Shown: piece by piece, positions 35,920 to 44,937 of the stretch
Position numbering within the stretch: position 1 is the first letter of the stretch
Layout of the letters: each line of letters opens with the position of its first letter
Program-made: the position numbers and the translations under genes
Assembly (NCBI RefSeq): GCF_011303555.1
Contig: NZ_CP049868.1
Span: 4,402,001 to 4,466,000 of the forward strand
Length of the DNA stretch: 64,000 nt
Reading direction: 5' to 3'
Source: Pedobacter sp. HDW13
GTDB taxonomy: Bacteria; Bacteroidota; Bacteroidia; Sphingobacteriales; Sphingobacteriaceae
Notes under the pieces: generated by a model
Database searches by the model: none
The model's input: the letters and a program-made list of their open reading frames with translations, nothing else
Told to the model about the DNA's origin: nothing

Positions 35920-38310
35920 ATGTTCAAACTTAACCTAAAAATAGCCTGGCGCAACCTCTGGAAAAACAAAGGTTATACGCTCATTAATATTCTTGGTCTT
36001 TCTATCGGGATGGCAAGCTGTATTTTGATCTTTATTTTTATTCGTTATCAGATGAGTTTTGATGAGGGTTTTAAAAATGAGGACAGAATTTATCGGGTAG
36101 TTTCGACCTGGGATTATGCCGATGGAAACCAGTTTTCTTCGCAAGGTGTTCCTTTGCCGCTTACTCCTGCCATGCGCAATGATTTTTCACCTTACATGGA
36201 GAAAATTTCGGCGATAGAAAATGGCTCAGGATTAATTAAAATTACAGATAACAACGGGAAGGAAAAGCTAAAAGCAATAGAAAATGTATTCTATGTGGAA
36301 CCCGATTTTTTTGAAATTTTCAGCTACAGCTGGCTTTCAGGTAATTTTAATTCATTGGCTAATCCCGGCAATGCAGTGTTATCTAAAGAGATGGCTACAA
36401 AGTTTTTTGGCGATTGGCAAAATGCTTTAGGTAAAAGTTTAAGTTTTGATGGAAGTATAAATTATACGGTTAGTGGGGTAATTGATGATGTTGCAGAGAA
36501 TAACTCAGTTCCGCTAAAGATTATGCTCTCTTATAAATCATTCAAAAATAGAAATTTAACCAACTGGGGTTCGGTTGGATCTAATTCTGAGAGTTACTTT
36601 AAACTGAAACCAAATATTAAGATCGATGCGCTTTCAGAACCTTTAAAAGCTTTTATTAAAAAGTATTATGTAGAAAAGGCACCAGGCAAAGAAGGACATT
36701 TGTTTCAGCCCTTAAACGATATCCATTACAATCCTAAGTATGGGAATTTTTCGGGCAGAATTATGCCGAAGAAACAACTTTATGGCCTGGCTGTAATCGG
36801 GTTTTTCCTCATCATCACGGCATCAATAAACTTTATCAATCTGGCAACAGCACAGGCAGTAAGCCGTTCAAAAGAAGTAGGCGTACGCAAGGTAATGGGC
36901 AGTCAGAGAAGCCAGCTTGTTGTACAGTTTTTAACCGAAACGTTAACCATAGTAGTTATTTCATTGCTAATTGGTTGTGTGCTAACCGAAATTGCTTTGC
37001 CCGGAATGCAGCGCCTTTTTAACTCAAAAATCTCTTTCAGCATTTTTCAGCATCCCATTATTCTGGTTTTCATGTTAGGGCTGGTTGTTTTTGTGAGTTT
37101 CCTTGCCGGATTTTATCCTGCCGTTGTCATGTCTCGTTTTAACCCGGCGCTGGCCATCAAAAATAAAATCGCAGCCAATACAGGTGGACTGGGTTTAAGG
37201 AAAATTTTGGTTGTTGTGCAGTTTGCACTAACGGTTACCTTAATTATAGGTACGTTGGTTATCCTTAGCCAAATGAAGTACATCAGGGAGCAGCCGCTTG
37301 GTTTTAATCCAACGGCCATTGCCATGGTCGATTTGCCTAACGACAGCCTGACTACACCACGCTTTTCCAGTTTCAAAGCACGGTTAAAGCAGGTTCCGGG
37401 TGTCCAGGAAGTAAGTTTTTGCCGTACAGCCCCTTCATCTCAAAATAACAACGGAAATACCTTTTCTTACAATGGAGGTAAAGATGTAGACTTTCAGATA
37501 AATACAAAAAATGCCGATGAGGACTACTTAAAAACCTTCGATTTAAAACTTGTTGCCGGTAGAAATCTGGTTAAATCAGATACCGTAAATGAGTATTTGG
37601 TAAACGAAACCTTATTAAAAAAACTGAATATAAGAAACCCTAACGAAGCCATCGGGAAAGTAATTTCGATGGGTGGAATGAAAGCTCCGGTTGTGGGTGT
37701 GATACAGGATTTTAAAAATAAAAGTTTGCACGAGGCGATCGATCCGATTTTGATAGGCGCACTTAAACCCAGGTTTTTTTATGCTGCCATCAAATTAAAT
37801 TCAAAAGAAATGATGGGTACAATGAAAACGGTAGAGAAAATATGGCAGAATACCTTTCCCGAATCGGTTTATAACGAATCATTTTTAGATGATGAAATTA
37901 ATAATTATTACCAGGGAGAAAAGATAATGGGAACCTTGTTTGAAGTTTTTGCAGGCGTAATCATTTTTATCTCTTTTATCGGTTTGTTCGGACTAATTTC
38001 ATTCGTTGCCACCCAGCGCACAAAAGAGGTAGCCATCAGAAAAGTTTTAGGTGCATCTACAATTGAGCTGGTTAAAATGCTAAATGGTTCGTTCCTGATG
38101 ATGGTTTTTATTGCCAATGTAGTGGCCTGGCCATTGGCTTATTTATTTGTGTCGAAATGGTTAGCTGGTTTTGCCTACCGGATTAATATCAGTATCTGGC
38201 CGTTTGCACTGGCAATGGTTATATCCATGGTAATTACATTAATTACGGTAAGTCTCCGCTCTTATAAAGCTGCAGTTGCCAATACCATTGATGCACTTAA
38301 ATACGAATAA
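35920..38310 (+). CDS. FtsX/MacB-like ABC permease 6 of 8 (group C)
   Basis: 796 aa. TM1 reads ILGLSIGMASCILIFIFIRY followed by MSFDEGF, shared only with permease 7. The membrane block has NFINLATAQAVSRSKEVGVR and KVMGSQRSQL, and the C-terminal half has KEVAIRKVLGAST and the tail IDALKYE. The start MFKLNLKIAWRNLWKNKG has Trp where the others have Leu. The first periplasmic domain begins RIYRVVSTWDYADG and the second contains RTAPSSQNNNGNTFSYNGG. Intact. Confidence 0.9.
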   Translation: MFKLNLKIAWRNLWKNKGYTLINILGLSIGMASCILIFIFIRYQMSFDEGFKNEDRIYRVVSTWDYADGNQFSSQGVPLPLTPAMRNDFSPYMEKISAIENGSGLIKITDNNGKEKLKAIENVFYVEPDFFEIFSYSWLSGNFNSLANPGNAVLSKEMATKFFGDWQNALGKSLSFDGSINYTVSGVIDDVAENNSVPLKIMLSYKSFKNRNLTNWGSVGSNSESYFKLKPNIKIDALSEPLKAFIKKYYVEKAPGKEGHLFQPLNDIHYNPKYGNFSGRIMPKKQLYGLAVIGFFLIITASINFINLATAQAVSRSKEVGVRKVMGSQRSQLVVQFLTETLTIVVISLLIGCVLTEIALPGMQRLFNSKISFSIFQHPIILVFMLGLVVFVSFLAGFYPAVVMSRFNPALAIKNKIAANTGGLGLRKILVVVQFALTVTLIIGTLVILSQMKYIREQPLGFNPTAIAMVDLPNDSLTTPRFSSFKARLKQVPGVQEVSFCRTAPSSQNNNGNTFSYNGGKDVDFQINTKNADEDYLKTFDLKLVAGRNLVKSDTVNEYLVNETLLKKLNIRNPNEAIGKVISMGGMKAPVVGVIQDFKNKSLHEAIDPILIGALKPRFFYAAIKLNSKEMMGTMKTVEKIWQNTFPESVYNESFLDDEINNYYQGEKIMGTLFEVFAGVIIFISFIGLFGLISFVATQRTKEVAIRKVLGASTIELVKMLNGSFLMMVFIANVVAWPLAYLFVSKWLAGFAYRINISIWPFALAMVISMVITLITVSLRSYKAAVANTIDALKYE

Positions 38311-38379
38311 AGCAATTGGCAGTTTTCAGTTGGCAATTAACAATTAGCCAGTTTAACAATTTATACAGTTAACCCTAAT
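38311..38379. repeat. Permease 6-7 spacer, third copy of the GGCAGTTTTCA family
   Basis: Repeats gcaattggcagttttcag, ttggcaattaacaattagcc and atacagttaaccctaat before ATG 38380, matching 30837-30906 although the flanking permeases belong to another group. Confidence 0.6.
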
Positions 38380-40776
38380 ATGTTCAAACTCAATCTCAAA
38401 ATCGCTTTGCGGAACCTTTGGAAAAACAAGGGCTATGCGCTAATCAATATTCTTGGTTTATCGATCGGGATGGCCAGCTGTATCCTCATTTTTATTTTTA
38501 TTCGTTTTCAGTTAAGTTTTGATGAGGGGTATAGAAATTCAGATCGTATTTATCGGGTAGTTACCGATTGGAAGTACAATGCTTTCGACGATTTCTCTGC
38601 AGGTGTACCCTTACCTTTTACTGCGGCGGCCCGAAATGAAATTGCCGGCATAGAAAAAATAGGCGGCATAGCGCAAATAGATGAAGTTATTCATGTTAAG
38701 GACCTTACCGGTAGAGAAATTATTAAAAGTCGTGAGGTGATACATTTTGCCGAACCCGACTTTTTTGCTGTGTTCAATATAAACTGGAAATATAATAAAG
38801 CAGCCGAAACGTTAAAAGCCCCTAACAGTGTGGCCTTATCAGAAGCCACAGCCCTTAAATATTTTGGCAGTATAGAAAATGCAATTGGCAAAAGTATTAC
38901 CCTGGGTACCAAAACACAATTAAAGGTTACAGGAGTATTTCAGGATATGCCTCAAAATAGCAGCTTCCCTTTAAAAATAGTAATCAGTTACCAGAACTTA
39001 TTTAGTTATTATGGCAACAAGGATTGTTGGGATTGTATAAACTCCAGTTTAAGTAGTTACGTGTTACTTAAAGCAGGGCTTAAAAGCTCAGATCTGGATG
39101 GAGCAATGGCAAAATTCAATAAAAAATATTATACAGATAAAAAGATTGAAGGCAATCAGGTAAACAGGCTTCAGGCGTTAAAAGAGATCCATTTTGATGG
39201 ACGTTACGATAATTTTATAAATACAACAATTGCCAAACAGCAAATTTATGGCCTGGCCATTATTGGTTTGTTTTTAATTTGTACCGCTTGTATCAACTTT
39301 ATTAATTTAAATACGGCACAGGCAGTTAACCGATCTAAAGAAGTTGGGGTACGTAAAGTAATGGGAGGTAAACGCAAGCAACTTGTTGTACAATTTTTAA
39401 CAGAAACGGTTGCCTTGGTTTTTATTGCCCTGCTGGTTGCCTGTATGATTAGCGAACTGGCTATACCAGCCATGCAGAATCTCTTCAAAAATCAGATTGT
39501 ATTCAGTTTGTTTGGCCATCCGGTTATTTTTGTATTCATGACTTTGCTGGTTGTATTTGTTAGCTTGCTGGCAGGTTTCTATCCAGCTTTGGTGATGTCG
39601 GGTTTTAATCCGGCATTGGCGATAAAAAATAAAGTTACGCTCAATAACAACGGTTTAAGTTTGCGTAAAATCCTGGTGGTGGTACAGTTTGCAATTACCG
39701 TTATACTCATTATCGGTACCATTGTCATAGTAAATCAAATGGATTATCTGCAGCAAAAGCCATTGGGTTTCAATTCTGCGGCGGTAGTGATGGTGGGCAT
39801 GCCAGGGGATAAGGTAAGTAAAGATAGGCGTGAGGTTTTTAAAGAAAGGGCTCTGAAAATACCCGGAGTGCAGTTGTTAAGTTATTGCCAGTCACCACCC
39901 TTATCTCAGGATGTAAATTCGACCAACTTTACTTTTAATGGAGCGATGAATAAAGATTTCGAAGTGAGAACCTGTAAGGCCGACGAAAACTTTTTTAAGC
40001 TTTTTGATTTAAAACTTGTTGCCGGTAAAGTTTTTATGCGGAGCGATACCGCCAATGGTTATGTGGTTAACGAAACTTTCCTTAAAAAAGTGGGGATTAG
40101 CAGTGCGGAAAATGCCCTCGGTAAAATGATTAATGCCTCAGGAGTTAACATTCCTATTGTGGGTGTTGTAAAAGATTTTAATGATAAATCGTTAAAAGAA
40201 AGCATTTCAGGTCTGGCCATTTCGGCTGATAAGAACCAATACTGGCAGGCCGCAATAAAGTTAGATGGAAGGCACCTGCTAACTACCATGAAGCAAATAG
40301 AAGCCTTATGGAATAATACTTTTCCAAATAGCATTTACCATTCAGGTTTTGTTGATGATCGGATAAAAAGTTATTATGAAAGCGAGCATGTAATGGGCGT
40401 ACTGTTCAAAATATTTGCAGGTGTAATCATTTTCATTTCTTTTATCGGGCTGTTCGGCTTAATTTCTTTTGTGGCTATGCAAAGAACCAGAGAAGTTGCC
40501 ATCCGTAAAGTTTTAGGTGCTTCTACCTTACAGCTGGTTAAAATGTTAAATGGGTCCTTTTTATTGATGGTGTTTATTGCAAACGTTGTAGCTTGGCCAA
40601 TGGCTTATTTATTTGTGTCGAAATGGCTTTCTGGCTTTGCATATCGGATTGATTTAAGTATTTGGCCCTTTGTACTGGCCATGGTTGTATCCATGCTCAT
40701 CACTTTAATTACCGTAAGCTTCCGCTCTTATAAAGCGGCCAATGCCAATACAATTGATGCACTTAAATACGAATAA
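38380..40776 (+). CDS. FtsX/MacB-like ABC permease 7 of 8 (group C)
   Basis: 798 aa, closest to permease 6 throughout (same TM1, AQAVNRSKEVGVRKVMGGKR, REVAIRKVLGAST, tail IDALKYE), so the two arose by tandem duplication. The first periplasmic domain differs, beginning RIYRVVTDWKYNAFDDFSAG, and carries a CxxC (NKDCWDCINS) that permease 6 lacks, a possible disulfide or metal site. The second starts CQSPPLSQDVNSTNFTFNGA. Intact. Confidence 0.9.
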   Translation: MFKLNLKIALRNLWKNKGYALINILGLSIGMASCILIFIFIRFQLSFDEGYRNSDRIYRVVTDWKYNAFDDFSAGVPLPFTAAARNEIAGIEKIGGIAQIDEVIHVKDLTGREIIKSREVIHFAEPDFFAVFNINWKYNKAAETLKAPNSVALSEATALKYFGSIENAIGKSITLGTKTQLKVTGVFQDMPQNSSFPLKIVISYQNLFSYYGNKDCWDCINSSLSSYVLLKAGLKSSDLDGAMAKFNKKYYTDKKIEGNQVNRLQALKEIHFDGRYDNFINTTIAKQQIYGLAIIGLFLICTACINFINLNTAQAVNRSKEVGVRKVMGGKRKQLVVQFLTETVALVFIALLVACMISELAIPAMQNLFKNQIVFSLFGHPVIFVFMTLLVVFVSLLAGFYPALVMSGFNPALAIKNKVTLNNNGLSLRKILVVVQFAITVILIIGTIVIVNQMDYLQQKPLGFNSAAVVMVGMPGDKVSKDRREVFKERALKIPGVQLLSYCQSPPLSQDVNSTNFTFNGAMNKDFEVRTCKADENFFKLFDLKLVAGKVFMRSDTANGYVVNETFLKKVGISSAENALGKMINASGVNIPIVGVVKDFNDKSLKESISGLAISADKNQYWQAAIKLDGRHLLTTMKQIEALWNNTFPNSIYHSGFVDDRIKSYYESEHVMGVLFKIFAGVIIFISFIGLFGLISFVAMQRTREVAIRKVLGASTLQLVKMLNGSFLLMVFIANVVAWPMAYLFVSKWLSGFAYRIDLSIWPFVLAMVVSMLITLITVSFRSYKAANANTIDALKYE

Positions 40777-40849
40777 AGCTAGAAGGTAAAGGTCCAAAGC
40801 AAAAAGCCAGCGTCTCAATACTTCGTACTTGATACTAGAGATAAAAAAA

Positions 40850-43270
40850 ATGTTCAAACTCAACTTAAAAATCGCATTGCGCAACCTGTTTAAAAACAAG
40901 GTGTACGCAGCCATTAACATCGGCGGACTGGCCCTTGGGTTAACTGCGTTCTTATTAATGCTGCTATATATTAACCACGAAGAAAGTTACGATACCTGGT
41001 CGGCAGATTTAAAGAATGTTTACCAGATCAGAGAGAAACACAGCTTTTTTACGCCCGATAATCAGGATTACTGGCAGGAAATCAGTAATTCGAGAGTTGC
41101 GGCTTTAATAAAACAAAATGTACCGCAGTTTACTACAGTTACCAAAGTAGATCAGGAATGGGGGAATGGTTTTTCAGTTAAAATAGATCATGCCGATCCC
41201 ATCCTAATAAAGGGGATTAAAGACGCCGATTCTGCCTTTTTTAATGTTTTTCCTTATCATTTTGTTCAGGGTAACGAAAAAACCGCTTTAAAAGAACCCA
41301 ATACTGTAGTTTTAAAACAGGGTTTGGCCATTAAGCTCTATGGAACTGACCGGGTGCTGGGTAAAGTGTTTAAACTGGTTAGATGGCGGAATGATGAAGG
41401 TACACCATTGAAAATAACAGGGGTAATTGCAGATACGAATATGCCAGAAAGTGTAAGCTTTAATGCAATAAGCCATACCGGAGATCAGGACCACGATCCC
41501 GATCAGGTAGGTAGCTCACACTACAATCAGGTATATGCAAAATCAGCCAATTATATCGATACCTTATCGGCCAATAAAAGTTTGCAAAAAGTATATGTAG
41601 ATTTTAAAAAGAAATCATTGGCTGCTGAGAAACGGAATTTTAATGACATTTATAAAAACGGAAGAACACCGGGGCTTAAGGCCATTCCATTAAAAGATGT
41701 TCATGCCAATCCACCTTTTGCAATTAACTGGTTAAATAAATTAAAACCTGTAATAGGGATTACTATTTTCTTACTGCTTGTATCCATTATCAATTTCGTT
41801 AACCTGGCTACAGCACAATCTGTTCAGAGAGCAAAAGAAGTTGGTGTAAAGAAAGTGCTTGGTGCCTACAAAAAACAATTGATCGTTCAGTTTTTAATCG
41901 AATCGGCTTTACAAAGTGTGGTTTCACTTTTTTTAAGTGTTATTTTAATCGAAGTGTTGTTACCGGCATTTAACCACCAGTTTAATGTTGAGTTAACTTT
42001 CTGGCACAATCAGCATTTTTTAAGTATTGCATGGCAGCTCATTGTAGTTTTTATTGTCGTAACACTCCTGGCTGGCTTCTATCCGGCGTGGATATTATCC
42101 GGTTATCACCCAGTTTCAGTACTTAAAGGCAATTATGAAAATAGCCTGAAAGGAATTGTGCTGCGTAATATTCTGGTAGTTTTTCAGTTCGGAATCTCTG
42201 TAACCTTTATTATTGCCATTGGAGTAATGCAAATGCAAACCAGGTACATCAGCAATAAAGATCTGGGATTTGAACGCGATAAATTGATTAATCTTCAAAC
42301 AGGCTACGATCAGGATTTTGCCAATAAAATAAGGCGTATTCCGGGTGTTCAATACGTTTCTACTACCACCCAGGTAATGGGAAATGCTTTTAACAACAAA
42401 AGTGAAATTGTATATAAAGGCCGTGAAATTAATCTGAATGGTGTTACCGTTACCATGGATGCCCTGCAAACACTGGGTGTAAAGTTAATATCCGGACGGT
42501 TGTTTGCTAAAGAGTATAAACAAGATACCATTAATTCGGTTGTACTTAACGAAGCTGCAGCTAACCTGCTGGGTAAAAATATGGTTGGCCAAACCTACGG
42601 CAAGGTCGATTATGAAGGTAAAACCATTACCTTTCAAATTGTTGGTGTGATTAAAAATTACCACAATGAGGGTTTTGATAAAGCCGTATTACCTACTGTT
42701 TATAAAGTAACCAGCTTAGGGGGCACTTCTAATACCAATAACCTGCTGGTTAGGTTCGATACCAAAAACTATAAAGGAATTATCAATAAAATAGAAGCGG
42801 AGTGGAAAAAACTTTACCCCGATTTTCCTTTGCAATATCAATCTATGGATGAGGCCTTTTCTGAAATTCTGGAAGAGAATAAGCGGTTTATGAACATGAT
42901 CGTGCTGTTTAGCGTCGTATCAGTTTCTTTATCGTTACTGGGCTTGTTTGCCTTATCTACCTTTGTTGCAAAACGCCGAACCAAAGAAATTGCTGTTAGG
43001 AAAGTTTTGGGCGCATCAAACATCCAGATTGTAAACCTTTTAAATAAATCCTTTCTGATTTTAGTAATAGTAGCTAATTTAATCAGCTGGCCCATAGCCT
43101 ATATTTTAGTCAAAAAATGGCTTGAAGGTTTTGCCTACCGGATAGATATGCCGGTTTATCCATTTATGTTAGCCACTGTTATTTCAATTATTATAGCCGT
43201 TTTAACTGTAAGTATACAGGCAAGAAAGGCCGCTACCGGCGATCCGGTAAATGCACTTAAATATGAATAA
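40850..43270 (+). CDS. FtsX/MacB-like ABC permease 8 of 8 (group B)
   Basis: 806 aa from ATG 40850. The frame is open from 40829, but every paralogue begins MFKLNLKIA, so that start is used. TM1 is GGLALGLTAFLLMLLYINHE. The coupling segment ATAQSVQRAKEVGVKKVLGA is followed by Tyr as in permease 3, with which it forms group B although five genes separate them. The C-terminal motif is KEIAVRKVLGASN and the tail VNALKYE. The first periplasmic domain is the longest of the array and His/Asp-rich in part (HTGDQDHDPDQ). Confidence 0.9.
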   Translation: MFKLNLKIALRNLFKNKVYAAINIGGLALGLTAFLLMLLYINHEESYDTWSADLKNVYQIREKHSFFTPDNQDYWQEISNSRVAALIKQNVPQFTTVTKVDQEWGNGFSVKIDHADPILIKGIKDADSAFFNVFPYHFVQGNEKTALKEPNTVVLKQGLAIKLYGTDRVLGKVFKLVRWRNDEGTPLKITGVIADTNMPESVSFNAISHTGDQDHDPDQVGSSHYNQVYAKSANYIDTLSANKSLQKVYVDFKKKSLAAEKRNFNDIYKNGRTPGLKAIPLKDVHANPPFAINWLNKLKPVIGITIFLLLVSIINFVNLATAQSVQRAKEVGVKKVLGAYKKQLIVQFLIESALQSVVSLFLSVILIEVLLPAFNHQFNVELTFWHNQHFLSIAWQLIVVFIVVTLLAGFYPAWILSGYHPVSVLKGNYENSLKGIVLRNILVVFQFGISVTFIIAIGVMQMQTRYISNKDLGFERDKLINLQTGYDQDFANKIRRIPGVQYVSTTTQVMGNAFNNKSEIVYKGREINLNGVTVTMDALQTLGVKLISGRLFAKEYKQDTINSVVLNEAAANLLGKNMVGQTYGKVDYEGKTITFQIVGVIKNYHNEGFDKAVLPTVYKVTSLGGTSNTNNLLVRFDTKNYKGIINKIEAEWKKLYPDFPLQYQSMDEAFSEILEENKRFMNMIVLFSVVSVSLSLLGLFALSTFVAKRRTKEIAVRKVLGASNIQIVNLLNKSFLILVIVANLISWPIAYILVKKWLEGFAYRIDMPVYPFMLATVISIIIAVLTVSIQARKAATGDPVNALKYE

Positions 43271-43272
43271 GA

Positions 43273-43341
43273 CCTGCGTATAGCGATTGGCGATAAGCGA
43301 TAAGTTCGCCAAACGCCAAACGCTCTGCGCCCAACGCTAAA
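43273..43341. repeat. Spacer of degenerate GCGATAAGC / CGCCAAACGC words with a hairpin
   Basis: gcgattggcgataagcgata is followed by the inverted words cgccaaacgccaaacgc; TTGGCGA and TCGCCAA form a 7-bp stem. The word family recurs at 1247, 47758, 48187 and 50200. The spacer ends at the second ATPase. Confidence 0.55.
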
Positions 43342-43345
43342 AAAT

Positions 43346-44029
43346 ATGATACAACTTACCAATATCGAAAAGTATTACGCCAACAAAGGCGTTAAAAATT
43401 ATGTGTTACGTTTGGTAACCACAACCATTAATCAGGGCGAATTTGTTTCCATTATGGGCCCCTCAGGTGCCGGGAAATCTACCTTGCTCAACATCATCGG
43501 CATGTTAGAAGAACCAACCTATGGCACCTATAACTTTTTTGGCGAAGATGTAACCAGTTTAAACGAACGTAAACGCATCGAACTTTACCGCAACCACATC
43601 GGCTTTGTATTTCAGGCATACCATTTAATCGATGAAATGACGGTTTACGAAAACATCGAAGCCCCGCTTTTATATAAGAAAGTAGGAAGTGCCGAGCGTG
43701 CCAGCAGGATAGCCGATCTGCTTGATCGTTTTAATATTGTGGCTAAAAAGGATTTATTCCCTAACCAGTTATCGGGTGGTCAGCAGCAATTGGTAGGTAT
43801 TGCCCGGGCATTAGCAGCACAGCCTTCACTTATTCTGGCCGATGAGCCTACGGGAAATCTGCAGTCGGCACAGGCCGAAGAAATTATGAGCTTGTTTAAA
43901 AAACTCAATGAAGAAGAGGGGATCACCATTATCCAGGTAACACACTCAGAAAAGAACGCGCAATACGGAAACCGGATATTGCATATTGCCGATGGGGTGG
44001 TAAAGGAAGACGTAGCCGTAATTGCTTAA
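43346..44029 (+). CDS. MacB/LolD-type ABC ATPase (second ATPase of the efflux operon), variant signature
   Basis: 227 aa closing the permease array. Walker A GPSGAGKST, Q-loop VFQAYHLI and Walker B LILADEPTG are intact. The signature continues LSGGQQQLVGIARAL, with Leu where the first ATPase has Arg. The D-loop is GNLQSAQ instead of GNLDSS, and the H-loop TH is present. Such GQQQLV/NLxS ATPases form a recurrent Bacteroidota subgroup to my recollection. Two unlike ATPases around permeases with two unlike halves suggest a possible heterodimeric motor, but separate use by different permeases is equally possible. Confidence 0.9.
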   Translation: MIQLTNIEKYYANKGVKNYVLRLVTTTINQGEFVSIMGPSGAGKSTLLNIIGMLEEPTYGTYNFFGEDVTSLNERKRIELYRNHIGFVFQAYHLIDEMTVYENIEAPLLYKKVGSAERASRIADLLDRFNIVAKKDLFPNQLSGGQQQLVGIARALAAQPSLILADEPTGNLQSAQAEEIMSLFKKLNEEEGITIIQVTHSEKNAQYGNRILHIADGVVKEDVAVIA

Positions 44030-44070
44030 TATAATTTCGATCCAATTAATCCTTTTTATCTGTGGTTAAC

Positions 44071-44078
44071 TACCTTTG
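44071..44078 (+). promoter_or_regulatory. Bacteroidota-type -7 element before the binding-protein-like gene
   Basis: TACCTTTG matches TAnnTTTG and lies 4 nt before ATG 44083, implying a leaderless or near-leaderless mRNA. No convincing TTTG is visible about 19 nt upstream, so the call is tentative. Confidence 0.4.
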
Positions 44079-44082
44079 CGTT

Positions 44083-44880
44083 ATGCAAAAAACGTTTACC
44101 GACCAGATGGGGCGGGAAATTACCTTTAATTTTCCGCCGAAACGGATTGTCTCTGTTGTTCCCTCTCAAACCGAACTGTTATTTGAACTGGGGCTGGATA
44201 CCGAAGTTATCGGTTTAACTAAATTTTGTATTCATCCGATAGAAAAGTTTGCTACGCGCACTAAGGTTGGCGGAACTAAAAAACTAAATATCGATTTAAT
44301 TAAAGATTTAAAGCCCGATTTAATTATTGGCAATAAAGAAGAAAATACGCAGAGCGATATTAAAGAACTTGCAGGTTATTTTCCGGTGTGGATGAGCGAT
44401 ATTTTTACCCTCGATGATGCTATGAAAACCATTGGCCAGATCGGTGAGCTGGTAGATCGTGAGCCAGAAGCGGGTTATTTAAACCATTTAATTGCTGCCG
44501 GTTTTAACGATTTGAAAACACTTGCCTTACAACAGGGTATAGATAAGAAAGTGGCTTACCTCATATGGCGGAAACCTTTTATGGCTGCAGGCAAAAATAC
44601 TTTTATCGATGATATTTTGTTAAGCAACGGTATGATGAATGTAATCAAGCAGGAACGCTACCCGGAACTAACACTCGAGGAACTGAAAACTTCAAATTGC
44701 GAACTGATTCTGCTTTCTTCAGAGCCTTATCCTTTTGCCGAAAAGCACATCGAAGAAATACAAGCTGCGGTACCAAATGCCAGAATTATGCTGGTAGATG
44801 GCGAAATGTTTAGCTGGTATGGCAGCAGGCTGGTTAAAGCTGTGCAATACTTTTTTGAGTTTCAAAAGGAATTATATTAA
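44083..44880 (+). CDS. Helical-backbone metal-receptor (BtuF/FepB-like) protein without signal peptide
   Basis: 265 aa matching the cobalamin/iron-complex binding-protein fold (PF01497-like): RIVSVVPSQTELLFELGL, VGLTKFC-type turns, VGGTKKLNIDLIKDLKPDLI, a long central helix, and DILLSNGMMNVI. Such proteins normally sit in the periplasm or on a lipid anchor, but this one starts directly with the domain and has no signal sequence or lipobox, so it should be cytosolic. The frame opens at GTG 44062, yet those extra residues do not form a signal peptide. No transporter genes adjoin. Function is unknown. Confidence 0.85.
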   Translation: MQKTFTDQMGREITFNFPPKRIVSVVPSQTELLFELGLDTEVIGLTKFCIHPIEKFATRTKVGGTKKLNIDLIKDLKPDLIIGNKEENTQSDIKELAGYFPVWMSDIFTLDDAMKTIGQIGELVDREPEAGYLNHLIAAGFNDLKTLALQQGIDKKVAYLIWRKPFMAAGKNTFIDDILLSNGMMNVIKQERYPELTLEELKTSNCELILLSSEPYPFAEKHIEEIQAAVPNARIMLVDGEMFSWYGSRLVKAVQYFFEFQKELY

Positions 44881-44937
44881 AGGCCTTGCTTTAATTTTCT
44901 TAAATTGTAGCATATTTAAATATACATCTTAACTATC

